Positions 28,195 through 41,262 are shown, counted from the stretch's first letter. The stretch: DNA of 64,000 nt from Tillus elongatus (GCA_964006375.1 OZ023266.1:13073565-13137564), one strand, 5' to 3'. A program made the numbers and translations. The notes: a model not told the origin generated them from the sequence alone.

Positions 28195-28245
28195 AATAAG
28201 AGCCTCGGTGGTTCAGAGGCAAGAACATGTGTCTCTAAAAAGCCG
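28195..28245 (+). repeat. tRNA-like SINE head fragment
   Basis: GAGCCTCGGTGGTTCAGAGG carries a Pol III A-box-like TGGTTCAGAGG. No B box follows. The sequence resembles the head of tRNA-derived SINEs, and a second tRNA-like piece lies 350 bp away on the other strand. Confidence 0.4.
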
Positions 28246-28584
28246 ACGTTAAAGAAACAAACAAAAAACAAACACACACACAAATTTCATAAAAGTTATA
28301 CAAAAGACTTCCAGAAGGAAACTAAATCCATATTTAGAAAAGTAAAGTATCTGCAAAATTATACACGTAGCAGTTATTTTTCCTTATTAATCGCCAGTAT
28401 GATTTCGTTTTAGTCAACCTAGTCAAAACAGTTTTTTCAATATCAACAATAACAAAACTATAATTTCAGACTCAAATGTGACAAACTTATTTAAGCGTTT
28501 TAAACAAAAATGAGATCTTGTTCAAAACGTATGAAATCTGTGCATTATTGTTTCTCCAAATGTCAAAGTAAAACTTAAAAAACA

Positions 28585-28680
28585 TACATTCATCGAGCTG
28601 GATTCGATCGAGTAACCTTCTGCTTATGAGGCAAGCGCGACGCCTCTCAGCCATTTAGGCATACGTCAAGTAACGTTTTG
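28585..28680 (-). repeat. tRNA-derived SINE fragment (tRNA-Met-like)
   Basis: On the minus strand TGGCTGAGAGG (A box), CTCATAA in an anticodon-loop position (anticodon CAT) and GATCGAATCC (B box) are correctly spaced for a tRNA. The anticodon stem forms four of five pairs, but the T stem has two mismatches. After the B box comes GCTCGATGAATGTATGTTTT instead of a normal acceptor end, which suggests a SINE rather than a tRNA gene. Confidence 0.55.
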
Positions 28681-28689
28681 CTTGCATGA

Positions 28690-29544
<855 letters not shown>

Positions 29545-30081
29545 AAATATGTTATATCACATAAACTACGTGTTGTATAGTCCCTGATTTACAGTAATTA
29601 ATGCGACGAAGCTACAGCACATACAAAGCTCTTGCGTCAGATTTGTTTATGAACAGATCTTTTACAAGTTTAAAGAAGGGGAGGTTGCTAACTCTACAAA
29701 AGTGAATACATTTTCACTTTGTTTGTCTTTTTCGCAAGATAATTCGACGTGGGTTTCGTCCTTATCTTTATAATAAGTCTTCCAGACAGATGTCTACATT
29801 ATTAATACCCGCTTTAAAAAGAGCCTTACCTATCCCCCAACATAATGTTTGGGAGGTCATTTTTATACAATGTGGTTTGTGTATACAATAAAGTGCCTAA
29901 GGAATATGGATGGCTAAGTGTCCTATCCTTTAAACAAAAGACGAAGTAGCTGATTTTTGTTGAACAATTATTGCCACGATTTACTCTGCAGTGTGTTTCA
30001 AAAGTTCAAAACTTTCCGTTATTAGTATGTTCAAAAGAAATTCTGTAAAATGTCAACTTAAATTTTCTAAATATCACCTAT
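29545..30081. other. Unassigned sequence
   Basis: AT-rich; nothing recognised. Confidence 0.3.
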
Positions 30082-30340
30082 TAGTGAATTGTCATAGAAA
30101 AAGTTCACTAATGGGGAGATCCCGACTTTTGAATTTTGAATTTTTTTTTGCAAATGAGCGCGAACTGGGACCCCTAGAACCCATATCCGGGGTCAGTTTC
30201 AATTTTTATATGTTTATATGTACCTTCCTTTTGTAAATGGTTTGGATAAGTTCGTTAGTCAGGAAAATCGGACTAGGTTTTCTAGGGAAATTTTGAGTTT
30301 TCATTCGAAAAAAAAATATCTCAAAAAATAAAAAAGTTCG
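30082..30340 (+). mobile_element. Family X copy lacking its (TA)n
   Basis: The L arm ends in TATATGTTTATA and joins directly to TGTACCTTCCTTTTGTAAAT of the R arm. The whole TA tract and the first roughly 60 bp of the R arm have been lost. Confidence 0.7.
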
Positions 30341-31384
30341 GGACGCAGCAAGTGCGTTATGGTAGTGAATTTTCATAAAAATGTTTTAATAGCAAATATG
30401 TGTGTTTTTTCTTTCAGAAAGCAGACATCAAATTTGATTACCAGTATAACATATATAGTAAAAACAATGTGCCATGTTTCATTAAAATATTGCTTGAAAA
30501 CGTACAAAAATTTCCGAAAGTAAACTTAAAGTGTAACCGAAATAATCCGTTTCTTGGTAAACCTTATAGGTTAATAGCAAATTGAGCTTTTCAAATATGA
30601 AGCATTTAATCAAAATTCGCCACCATAACGCACTTGCTGCGTTCATAATTTCTTTACTTACAAACATGCATTATATTTCGATGGAAAATGCAAAAACATA
30701 AGGCGTTTTCGACTAAAAAAAAATGTATTTGTATCACCAACTTATAGGCTAACCTGTGATTGTAGAAATATTTTTTTAAGATGTAGCTTAAGACACCCTA
30801 TAAATGTATACAATTTTTTTTTCATATCTTGTAGAATAACGGATATATTGAGCTTTATTGATTTTTTACGAAAATTCGACAAAAGTTATATACCATTAAA
30901 CGATAAACTCTATAGCTAAGACTACTGCCGAGCATCAGAGAAAAGGTCTATTTGAAATAAATTTTCTGGAAGCATTTTAGTAAAATGAAGGACAATGACG
31001 GTTGAAACTAAGACTTCAGGGTTTGTAAAACATTCTTCTTGAGACATTTTCTTTCCATAGCCCGTATTATATTAATGTTCTTTGCCTAAATGTTGCGATA
31101 TTTGACGTTTGAAATTGTCACTTTGACGTTTTGATGAAAACCCCAATTTAGTTTTTTAAATGCCCATTACTTTTTTGTATTCTGACCTACAGCGCTAAAG
31201 TTTGGTAGGTAATTTATCTATAGCGATATAAAACGATGTACCAAATTTGGTTGCCCTTACGGAGATATGATTTTTTTTTCTAAAGGAAACACAAAATTTT
31301 CCGGGAAAACCTCGGCCGATTTTCCTGGCTAACGAACTTATCCAAGCCACTTACAAAAGGAAGGTATTCACCAAATTTTGTCAG
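30341..31384 (-). mobile_element. Family X copy, M module to R arm, minus orientation
   Basis: M module 30341-30644, inverted spacer to about 30730, then inverted R arm to about 31384, where the family J LINE begins. Confidence 0.75.
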
Positions 31385-33404
31385 TGAAAACCCAACGAAC
31401 GTTTCCGGTTCTGGTGTATGAGTCGGTTTCCCTTATAAACAAAAATGATGATGGCTCCTCCTTGTGCAAAATATTCCGGAGGCAAAATACCCCTCCATTC
31501 GGATCTCCGGGAGAGGGGTGTACAGGGGGCGCCAACATCAAGATTTAACATATCCTTTCGAATATATGTGGCCTAAATTCTAACCTCAACTCCGTCCACC
31601 ATTTCCTCCAGGCTAACAGGCCCCAACTCCTCTTCCTCACCGAAACCCAAATCAGTGACAAAACAGCCACTAATCACCTTAATTTCCCGGGGTATGAGCT
31701 CCTTACTTCCTTTAGATTGCATGGAGGCGTGTGCGCATACGTCCGTAGCAATCTACCCTGCACCAGACTCCCCAATTTAGAAGCTGGAAGAAAAGACATA
31801 CTATGGATAAAACTTTCTCTCAGGGCTGCAACTAAATTCATCTGTTGCATTTACCGGTCACCTTCTGACAACAACTTTGTCCAGCTCTTTGACTACCTTG
31901 CTGAAAAAACCGACTATCTGATTTCTGAATATCCTTCCTCCGAGGTCACTATTCTTGGTGACTTCAATGTCCATAATAAGGAATGGCTAGGATCTTCAAA
32001 AACCGATCCACAAGGGAGAGCAGCGGAGGCCTTTGCAGTCAGCAATTCTTTAGCCAATATGGTTCAGAAACCTACTTACTTTCCTCGTATCCCAACACAC
32101 AGCTCAAATCCCTTGGATCTCCTTCTTACTACACAACCTGAATGCTATAAGATATCAGTCACCGCCCCCCTTGGTCGCTCAGACCACGGCATGGTCACTG
32201 CTTCCTGCGCAATGCAACCCGAGGTTACACAGTCATCACACCCACGTATCGTTTGGCACTACAACTCCGCAAACTAGGACGAAATGCGGGATAACTTTTC
32301 CTCATTTCCATGGGCGTCTGTCTGCTTCTCTCATCCTGACCCCTCTGATATGTCACAAAACGTCACCGAAATTATCCAAGCTGGCATGGAATTATTTATC
32401 CCATGTACACAGAAAACCTTTTCAGCCACTCAAAAGCCCTGGTTCTCTAAATCCTGTGACAAGGCCAGACTTAAAAAGGTCAAAGATCACAAAACGCTTC
32501 TACACAATCCCAGTCAAGAAAATCGTCAAGCATTTAACGACGCAAGAAACTGCTATGTCCGCATTCTTTCTGAGGCAAAAAAACGCGTTTAATAACCACA
32601 TCAAAAACAAAGTCCTCTTAAGCTCCAACCACGGCAAACCCTTCTGGACCCTTGCTAAATATATTGGGAATAATTTCTGCAAAAGCACGTTCCCACCTCT
32701 TGTCTCAGGGGATGAAATTGTTTCTACCGCCCTGGGCAAGGTTGAACTTTTTGCTTCGTTGTTCGCCGGCAATTCTACTCTCAACCCACCTCCAAATGTT
32801 CAACCATCAACAGACCCCAATGTCGCCCATAAAATGACGGATATCATTTTCAAAACTAAAAAGGTACGAAAGATGCTCTCTTCTCTTAATACCAGGAAAG
32901 CCTCTGGCCTTGACGAGATCCCAGCAATTGTTCTCAAAAAATGCGCACCAGAGCTTGCTCCTGTCCTGACTCGTCTGTTTCAGATATCTTATAATAAAGG
33001 CATATTCCCTAGTAACTGGAAAACTGCTCGAGTACAACCCATCCCCAAGAAAGGATCCAAAGCGCTTCCTAGCAACTACAGGCCTATTTCTCTCCTTTCA
33101 GTCGTCTCTAAAGTGATGGAAAAGTATATAAACACCGAATTACTAAAATTTCTTGAAAAACACAGTCTAATCCACGACAGGCAGTATGGATTCCGTCAGC
33201 GCAGATCGACTGCCGACCTCCTTTCCTTTGTCACCCATTCTTGGAACAAGTCTATGGAACAACACGGTGAATCCCAGATTGTTGCTCTAGACATATCCAA
33301 AGCATTCGACCAGGTCTGGCACGCAGCGCTGCTTAATAAACTTCCGGCCTATGGCCTACCACCAAAACTCTGTATGTGGACAGCAAATTTAAATTATAAT
33401 ATTT
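31385..33404 (+). mobile_element. Jockey-type LINE (family J), 5' part to mid-RT
   Basis: The order is 5' non-coding region (31385-about 31560), APE-type endonuclease, linker, and RT as far as just after motif A (IVALDISKAFDQVWH), where it ends at KLPAYGLPPKLC. The missing RT catalytic block and 3' end are represented in other copies (53612-54990). A frameshift separates the endonuclease frame (to 32277) from the linker and RT frame (to 33406). It is inverted relative to the copy at 35893-38072. Confidence 0.85.
31717..32277 (+). CDS. LINE apurinic/apyrimidinic-type endonuclease domain
   Basis: This domain nicks the target DNA to prime reverse transcription. The frame really starts upstream of the annotated Met: from about 31565 it reads NICGLNSNLNSVHHFL and LFLTETQISD (catalytic Glu). 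The ORF proper then has YRSPSDNNF, TILGDFNVHN (catalytic Asp and Asn), NPLDLLLTT, and GRSDHGMV with the catalytic Asp-His pair near the end. It stops at a TAG, at about 32275, while the linker continues in the next frames. Confidence 0.85.
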   Translation: MHGGVCAYVRSNLPCTRLPNLEAGRKDILWIKLSLRAATKFICCIYRSPSDNNFVQLFDYLAEKTDYLISEYPSSEVTILGDFNVHNKEWLGSSKTDPQGRAAEAFAVSNSLANMVQKPTYFPRIPTHSSNPLDLLLTTQPECYKISVTAPLGRSDHGMVTASCAMQPEVTQSSHPRIVWHYNSAN

Positions 33405-33406
33405 AA
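32600..33406 (+). CDS. LINE RT, N-terminal half (family J)
   Basis: In the frame of the 411-codon ORF beginning at 32171, the segment from about 32600 reads KPFWTLAKYIGNNF, then the RT start KMLSSLNTRKASGLDEIPAI, NWKTARVQPIPKKGSK, NYRPISLLSVVSKVMEKYI, DRQYGFRQRRSTADLLSFV, and motif A IVALDISKAFDQVWHAALL. It breaks off before motif B and YADD, so no active RT is encoded. The first 140 or so codons of that frame are out-of-frame with the linker and are probably not meaningful. Confidence 0.8.
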   Translation: MKNKVLLSSNHGKPFWTLAKYIGNNFCKSTFPPLVSGDEIVSTALGKVELFASLFAGNSTLNPPPNVQPSTDPNVAHKMTDIIFKTKKVRKMLSSLNTRKASGLDEIPAIVLKKCAPELAPVLTRLFQISYNKGIFPSNWKTARVQPIPKKGSKALPSNYRPISLLSVVSKVMEKYINTELLKFLEKHSLIHDRQYGFRQRRSTADLLSFVTHSWNKSMEQHGESQIVALDISKAFDQVWHAALLNKLPAYGLPPKLCMWTANLNYNI

Positions 33407-33505
33407 ATATTATACAGGGCATACAGGACGTATTAACTTTATGTACATGGCCCGATTTACTCCACAATAATGTTACTAAATTTCTTACATATTTGCTATC
33501 TATAG

Positions 33506-33507
<2 letters not shown>
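33405..33507. other. Short unassigned stretch
   Basis: AT-rich junction between the LINE and a TA tract. Confidence 0.3.

Positions 33508-33576
<69 letters not shown>
33508..33576. repeat. (TA)n tract
   Basis: About 34 TA units downstream of the family J LINE. Confidence 0.95.
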
Positions 33577-33578
<2 letters not shown>

Positions 33579-34545
33579 GGGCTATCTATCATCGTCTACG
33601 ATTCTACGAATTTCATCGGCCGCCTCTCCCAGCGTTAAATTCCAGAAACTGTACTGGCCGTCTTTATATTTTCAGGTCTAAGTAAATATAATAAACCAGA
33701 CAGTATAGCTTTATGTCCATTGTGTTTCATATAATTTAAAAATTTGTGAAAATAAATGCAAAACTTGCTGGTTGATGACAAAAATGCATTTTCTACGAAA
33801 AATTATTATTATTATTATCTAAATTACTTCAACCCGCTGGCTTGACTGTATAAAGGATAGGTCATTATAAACGATAAGGTCATTAACCGTTACATAAATC
33901 AATAAAAGATGGAGTTTTCGTTTACTAAATATAACGCCGCGTCTAAAATACTAACATAATTTTAATCATTACTGGCTTCCCTCTTTCACGTCTTCCAAGC
34001 CATAATTTTGACGTTGTCATTAATGCCGTGGGATTTGTGGAGATTTACAAATTTATTATGAATGTAGAGTAATCAATAATCTCCCGATTTATGGGGTGAG
34101 ATAGTGAAACATCACTCAAAATTACTGAAGGGTTTGGCATTATATATCTCGGTAATTTGGCTAAGTTTGATCTTCCTTGGTTTAAAGGATCAGTAGACGA
34201 TATTGCTCTGGTATTTCGTGAAGCTTTCATCGAACATTGATTAATAGTGCAGAAGCAAAAGGTATCGGGTGCGATAGACACCCTATAACTTTAGCGAAAT
34301 ACGTGATATTAGTTTCATTAAGATAGTACGTTCATCTGTTAAGGGTATTTGTGAACAAGCATAGCATTTCTAAGTACGTAACTTTTAAAATCAAAAAGTC
34401 TCGACACAGCAAGCCCGTTATCGTAGCACATTTTCATGAAAATCTTTCAAATATAAGAAGTACGAGGAGAGCGCCAAAATTTCCCAGCCTGGCATAGTTC
34501 CAGGGTATAACAGCGTATCAACATTTAATAAGATATTGATTCAAG
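33577..34545. other. AT-rich sequence, no gene seen
   Basis: Contains a short ATT run near 33806 and a decayed single M-module end near 34407 (TCTCGACACAGCAAGCCCGT). The ORF at 34045-34281 is unrecognised. Confidence 0.4.
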
Positions 34546-34589
34546 TCTTATTAGACTTGGAAAAAAACAAAAAAAATTGTGACACTTGT

Positions 34590-35895
34590 AGATGACGATG
34601 TCTGAAGTCACGAGAATTGAGTACAGAGCTGTTATTAAATTCCTTACTCGAGACACTTTTCCACCTCAAGGAATCAATTATTGGCTGGACGGGTGTACGG
34701 GTGAATTTCTCCATCGTATGCTGTAGTAAAATATTCGTCAAAGCGGTTTCGAATGGGGCAGTAAGATAACGCAAGAACAGGAAGAACGGTGGAAGTGGTA
34801 ACGGGCTTTCAGATACAAGCATTCGCCGAATCCTCCACGAACATTTAGGCATGAATAAAGTTAAGGCAAGGTGAGGTGCCCAAACATATTTCAACAAGTA
34901 AGCGCCAGCGCCAGCGCCGTGGTGAATCTGCCCGATAGTAGGTATAGCGGAACTTTAACCAGCCAGGAGTGGGGATATCCCCATACCCACCGCGGGGGCA
35001 AAGCCCCACCCCACCCCTTGTGGGCGGGACTCCCACCCCTTGAAAGCGTGGACCCACCCAAAGATTGCGTCAAAGATTGCGTCCAAGATGGCCGACATTC
35101 CAAGATGAAATAAAGTCAGTTCATCACTTTCCGTTCAAAAGATATAAGGAATTAAAGTTTAGACCGGAAGTGGCCATTCTATTGTATATTCCAATTTGGT
35201 TTGGCCTCCTTAACACCGTGCATGTGTTGGTTCTCTTGTACATCTCACATAACTTCCGCGATAAGGGTTTTAAGTTTTTTATCTCATTTTCGCACAAGCG
35301 CTAGTCACCAATTTTGAATTCTACTCATCAGGACGAATAAAATGATACTCAGCCCCCTAGAGGTGGGGCTCCACCCCCAAGGGTGGGTGTGTAGGTACCC
35401 CCAATCCTGGCTGGTTAAAGTTCTGCTATACCTATTCCTGATTCTTTTCGGACCTCTGTGGAGAAAACACTGTAGACGTTTTGAATACAATTGTCACAGA
35501 AGATAAAACTATGGTTCACCATTATGATCTTCTCTGCAAAAGGTAGTCGATGAAATGGAGGCGTAAAGGTAAAGCACCGCCAAAATGTTCCAGGTTTTCA
35601 GTTTCCAAAAAAAGTGGTGGCTACGATTTTTTGAAATTGTAAGGTTATTTTTCTTATAGAATTTAAAGAATGAAGCACCGCAGTCAACAAGGCAAATTAT
35701 GTAACACTCCTGCATAAATTAAAATGTTTGGCAAAAAAGACCAGGAAACCGACCAGAGGCGTGTCTTTGCTTTATGCGCACACTGCGCGCATACTGCTGT
35801 AATCGCACAAGCCGCAATTCCTGACTGCGGTTTCAAAAAAATTGATCACGCTCCGTATAGTCCAGATATGGCCACCAGTGATTTTTATTTTTAAT
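34590..35895 (+). mobile_element. Mariner relic split by a MITE
   Basis: Before the MITE, the plus strand encodes the N-terminal part of a mariner transposase: RIEYRAVIKFLTRDT, then after a deletion and frameshift GLSDTSIRRILHEHLGMNKV. After the MITE it continues with TEDKTMVHHYDLLCKR (first catalytic Asp retained, usual W lost), HTAVIAQAAIPDCGFKKIDH (second catalytic site missing) and PYSPDMATSDFYF (third Asp). It is then cut by the tail of a family J LINE. Subfamily not determined. Confidence 0.82.
34939..35434. mobile_element. GC-rich MITE with ~70-bp inverted repeats
   Basis: Starts TAGGTATAGC and ends GCTATACCTA. The arms share GAACTTTAACCAGCCAGGA followed by a GGGG- and CCCACC-rich part. 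It is about 495 bp long, with no coding capacity, and lies within mariner transposase sequence. If the terminal TA is the duplicated target, the element proper is 34941-35432, as expected for a Tc1/mariner-type MITE. The GC-rich termini contrast sharply with the neighbouring DNA. Confidence 0.82.
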
Positions 35896-38072
35896 TCAAC
35901 AACACACCACGAGGGCTCACAGCCTAAATACTATCGTACCGTGGGTGTCGACAAGGAGGAAAGAGGTAACCTGTTAATTCTGGACTTGGAGGTTTGGAAG
36001 TTTGGGGGAGAAGGAAAAACATCTGCCGGCAAGGAATTCCACAACTTGAAAGTCTTCGGGGCAAAAGAGCGGACATAACAAGATATTCTATGTCTGGTGA
36101 CCTGGACAGTAAAACGGGGCATTCTCTCTGTTCCCATGGTAGATATGTTGGGGGCTGCAGGTGGAGGAACTATGGAAGAAAGCCCCTCTGAGCAGTGCCC
36201 GTGCAGATGTCTATAAGAGAGAGAGAGAGAGAGAGAGAGAGGTCACCAACGGCACGTCGGTGGGTATGGGATGGCAGAGAGACGTATATCTCTCTTCTGA
36301 ATGGAGTCCGGGATAGCGGGTGTAGAAGCGGCAGTGGCACCCCAGATGTGGCAGCAGTATTCGAGGTTTGGCCTTATTTGTGAAGTATATAAGGTATAGA
36401 GAAAGCAAGACTGAGATTTGATGAAGTTGAATTGTACAAGATTTCTACTTCCCCAATCTAATATTTTTTGAGATCCAGAGAGACAGAACCCTCCATGAGT
36501 CTGCGATCCTCATCTCATTGGGCTAAAGAGTAGAATTGGCCGTGAACAACGAGGGAAAAAGTTCAGCTTTGCCCAGGGCGGTAGAAACAATTGCATCCCC
36601 TGAAACAAGAGGTGGAAACGTACTCTTGCGGAAATTATTCCCAATAGATTTAGCAAGAGTCCAAAAGAGTTTGCTGCCGCTTGAGAGGACTTTGTTTTTG
36701 ATGTGGTTATTAAATGAGTTTTTTTGCCTCAGAAAGACTGCGAAAATAGCGGTTTCTTGCGTCGTTAAATGCTTGACGGTTTTCTTGACTGGTATTGTGT
36801 AGAAGCGTTTTGTGAGCTTTGACCTTTTCAAGTCTGACCTTGTCACAGGATTTAGAGAACCAGAGCTTTTGAGTGGCTGAAGAGGTTTTCTGTGTACGTG
36901 GAATAAATAATTCCATGCCAGCTTGGATGATTTTGGTGACGTTTTGTGAGATACCAGAGGGGTCAGGATGAGAGAAACAGACAGATGCCTATGGAAATGA
37001 GGAAAAGTAATCCCGCATTTCGTCCTAGTTCGCGAAGTTGTAGTGCCAACGTGGGTGTGATGACTGTGTGACGTCGGGTTGCATTGCGCATGAAGCAGTG
37101 ACCATGTCATGGTCTGAGCGACCAAGGGAGACGGTGACTGATGTCTTATAGCATTCAGGTTTTGTAGTCAGAAGGAGATCCAAGGGATTTGCCTATGTAT
37201 TGCGATGCGAGGAAAGTAAGTAGGTTGCTGAACCATATTAGCTAAATAATTGTTGACTTCGAAGGCCTCCGCTGCTCTCCCTTGTGGATTGGTTTTTCAA
37301 GATCCTAGCCATTGCTTAATATGGACACCAAGAATAGTGACCTCGGAGGAAGGATATTCAGAAATCAGATGGTCGGTTTTTTTCAGAAAAGTAGTCGAAG
37401 AGCTGGACAAAGTAGTTGTCAGAACGTGACCGGTAAATACAGATGATTTTAGTTGCAGCCTTGAAAGACAGTTTCATCCAAAATATGTCTTTTCTTCCGG
37501 CTTCCAAATTGGGGAGTCTGGTGCAGGGTAGATTGCTACGAACATATGCGCACACACCTCCATGCAATCTAAAGGAAGTAAGAAGCTCATACCCCGGGAA
37601 ATTAAGGTGATTAGTGGCTGTTTTGGCACTGATTTAGGTTTCGGTGATAAAGAGGAGTTGGGGCTTATTAGCCTGGAGGAAATGGTGGACGATGTTCAGG
37701 ATATAATTTAGGTCACATATATTCGAGAAGGATATGTTAAATCATGATGCCGGCGCTCCCTGCACATTCCTCTCCCGGAGATCCGAATGGAGGGGTATTT
37801 TATCTCCGGAATGTTTTGTACTAGGAGGATCCATCATCATTTTTGTTTATAAGGGAAATCGACTCATTCACCAGAACTGGAAAGTCCGTTGGGACTTCAC
37901 CGGCCACTTGATGAAAGGGGTGGTACCTCCTCGGGCGTGAAAAAATCATTTACTATCACGTGAAGGAAAAGTCCACTACCACCTACCTACTCCGATTAGT
38001 CACCTCTTACGACAGGCAGGAGTTACTTTGGGCTTATTCTTTTAGTTAGTCCCCGGACCTACAGGGGAGGTA
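35893..38072 (-). mobile_element. Family J LINE, internally deleted copy
   Basis: Reading on the minus strand: a 5' non-coding region from about 38072; endonuclease segments (VCAYVRSNLPCTRLPNLEAG, 37567-37440, and others); linker and the LFWTLAKSIGNNF block (37125-36523); then a jump to the post-YADD region (DEDRRLMEG equivalent, about 36500); a second small deletion near 36400; and the RT C-terminus (FTVQVTRHRISCYVRSF, TPTVR at about 35931). The RT core is missing, so it is a non-autonomous deletion derivative. An AG repeat (36217-36240) lies in the C-terminal coding part. Confidence 0.82.
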
Positions 38073-38145
38073 TAGCAACAATACATATAAATTTAATTGG
38101 ATAATTGTTTCTCAACATATTAAAATATTTGGGGTTTTCTCTCAC

Positions 38146-39049
38146 AAAGAGTGACAAATTGAAAAGATAAAGTGAGTAAAATGTCATTACCTGAAGGCGA
38201 ACAGATGGAGGACCACAATTATTATCATGCTTAAAATAATGACTTTTATACTGTAATGGCTTCAAGCGCACACGTTGTTACCACTGAACCACCAATAACG
38301 ACTTTTAATAACAAGGTATATCATGTCCAAACACAACTTTAAAAAAAACTGTAGTAACCTAAAACTCCTATAGTCAATAAACCACTATATTTCATGGTTT
38401 TAAGAATTGTTTCTACCAAAATTAAACTAATTAACTCAAGGATTTTTTTCATTAAAAATGTAGGAGAAGATCCTGAAATGTGTCTCCTTTAATAATATTG
38501 TAACTATTTAGTAAAATCAGCCCCATTTCGCATTAGCTTGTATATTGACGAGGGTCACTCTCTAAGCGACAAGAAATCAAGAAATTAGGTAAAGTTTCTA
38601 CCATAAAGAGTGACAAACTGAAAAGATAAAGTGAGTAAAACGTCATTATCTGAAGGCGAACAGATAGAAGACCACACTGTTTATCATGCTTAAATAAAAT
38701 GACGCTTATACTGTAATGGCTTCAAGCGCACATGTTGTTACCACTGAACCACCAATAACGACTTTTAATAACAAGGTATATCATGTCCAAACACAACTTA
38801 AAAAAAACTGTAGTAACCTAAAACTCCTATAGTCAATAAACCACTATATTTCATGGTTTTAAGAATTGTTTCTACCAAAATTAAACTCAAGGATTTTTTC
38901 GTTAAAAATGTAGAAGATCCTGAAATGTGCCTCCTTTAATAATATTGTAACTATTTAGTAAAACCAGCCCCGTTTCGCATTAGCTTGTATATTGACGAGG
39001 GTCATTCTCTAAGCAACAATAAATCAAGAAATTAGGTAAAGTTTCTACC
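38146..39049. repeat. 459-bp tandem duplication
   Basis: Two head-to-tail units, 38146-38602 and 38605-39049, both opening AAAGAGTGACAAA and closing AATTAGGTAAAGTTTCTACC. They differ by scattered substitutions and small indels. No ORF and no known repeat were seen. Confidence 0.85.
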
Positions 39050-39511
39050 TGTCTATCTTCCTATCCTTTGTTTCGATTAACTGAGACGTATTCATAAAAC
39101 TTTTGTAGAACAGCATAATCATGCATGAAAGATTTATAAACGTTTATAGTGGCAGATCAATTCTAGCAAATGGAAGGAAAAGGTATTAAGATTCAAGGAT
39201 CGCATCTATTAAGGGAATTCTCAGATACAGATGTATATATCAATCAAGGGGCCTGGGACTACTAAATACTTGATGTAAAGTCACTATTGGAGGGATCCGC
39301 ATGATTTGCCCCAAACAAAGGACTGACAGCAATAGATTATGCCTTAATCATTTCGATAGATACTTGGAATAGTGTTTAGATATCTTTATTGTAATTCAGA
39401 AATGGTTTCTAGCATTGCGAATTTGTGAAACAGATCTGGTAGTGGTTTACTTGAATAATAGCATCGAAATACGACAATAAGTGAGCTATTCCTTTGGAAA
39501 AACTTTTACCA
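39050..39511. other. Unassigned sequence
   Basis: Nothing recognised. Confidence 0.3.
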
Positions 39512-39682
39512 GCTTTAACCAAATACTTTATAATGACAATACAGAACACTCCGGCTGTTTTCCTGTTTTAAGCGCCCCCTAGCGGATAGTACTGATGTCA
39601 CGTCGTTCGAGAACGTGTAACACTAGCAATTGCTGGTATTTAACTGTGTATAATTAAGTTTGAGCTGTGTTTTTTACAATAA

Positions 39683-39780
39683 ATGTTAGTGGTTGGGTGT
39701 GTGCAATCTATAATTGTTCGAATTATAACGTACTAAATCTATCAAAGACATTTCATAGGTTTCCAAAGGATGGCGAAACG
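39683..39780 (+). pseudogene. THAP domain N-terminal half
   Basis: From an ATG at 39683 (MLVVGC), a 2-bp slip in a TGTGTG run moves into the frame reading CAIYNCSNYNVLNLSKTF, then HRFPKDGET and a stop. The CX4C pair and the FHRFPKD block are hallmarks of the THAP zinc-binding DNA-recognition domain. The C-terminal half of the domain was not found nearby; an intron or a truncation could explain this. Confidence 0.6.
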
Positions 39781-40230
39781 TGAATATCATTTTTTGTGTT
39801 TTCTTTTGTTACCAGATTTTTTTTACAAATCCGCCTAGTAATTAATATGAAACTATAACTATAACATGGATTGACGATAACTTTGTATTATAGATGCAAG
39901 AAAAGGGTACTGATCTGGATATAGTATTGAAGACACAAGGTGCATTTTACATTTCAATGTCACTTCCAAAAGAATTAATTTGTTGAAGCAGAAGACAAAT
40001 TCAGAATCACTTTTATGCCAATATGTACAGTTCGCAAAAGATAACTTATTGTATAATATTTACCATAATGTACCTATTTATAGATAAACTTCGCAAACGG
40101 ATGGTTAGAAGGCTTCAATCATAAGTTGTCTTTCAGTGCATAAAAATAAGAAATATGAAGGCAAAAAAAGTTTTGCATTAATAATAAATGATATAAAAAA
40201 ACTGTTTTTCTATCTTCTTCTGTGTCCTTT

Positions 40231-41262
<1,032 letters not shown>

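Noticed and set aside
27717..28283. A 188-codon ORF with a repeated HYTLYII peptide
   Set aside because: It is the translation of a 7-bp minisatellite; all three minus frames give the same peptide.
34541..34897. 118-codon minus-strand ORF
   Set aside because: Antisense of the mariner relic that reads on the plus strand.
35844..36408. Plus and minus ORFs of 61-78 codons around the family J tails (also near 20481, 53709, 57567)
   Set aside because: Only the minus-strand frames with VTRHR...TPTVR belong to the LINE; the plus-strand ones recur simply because the LINE recurs.
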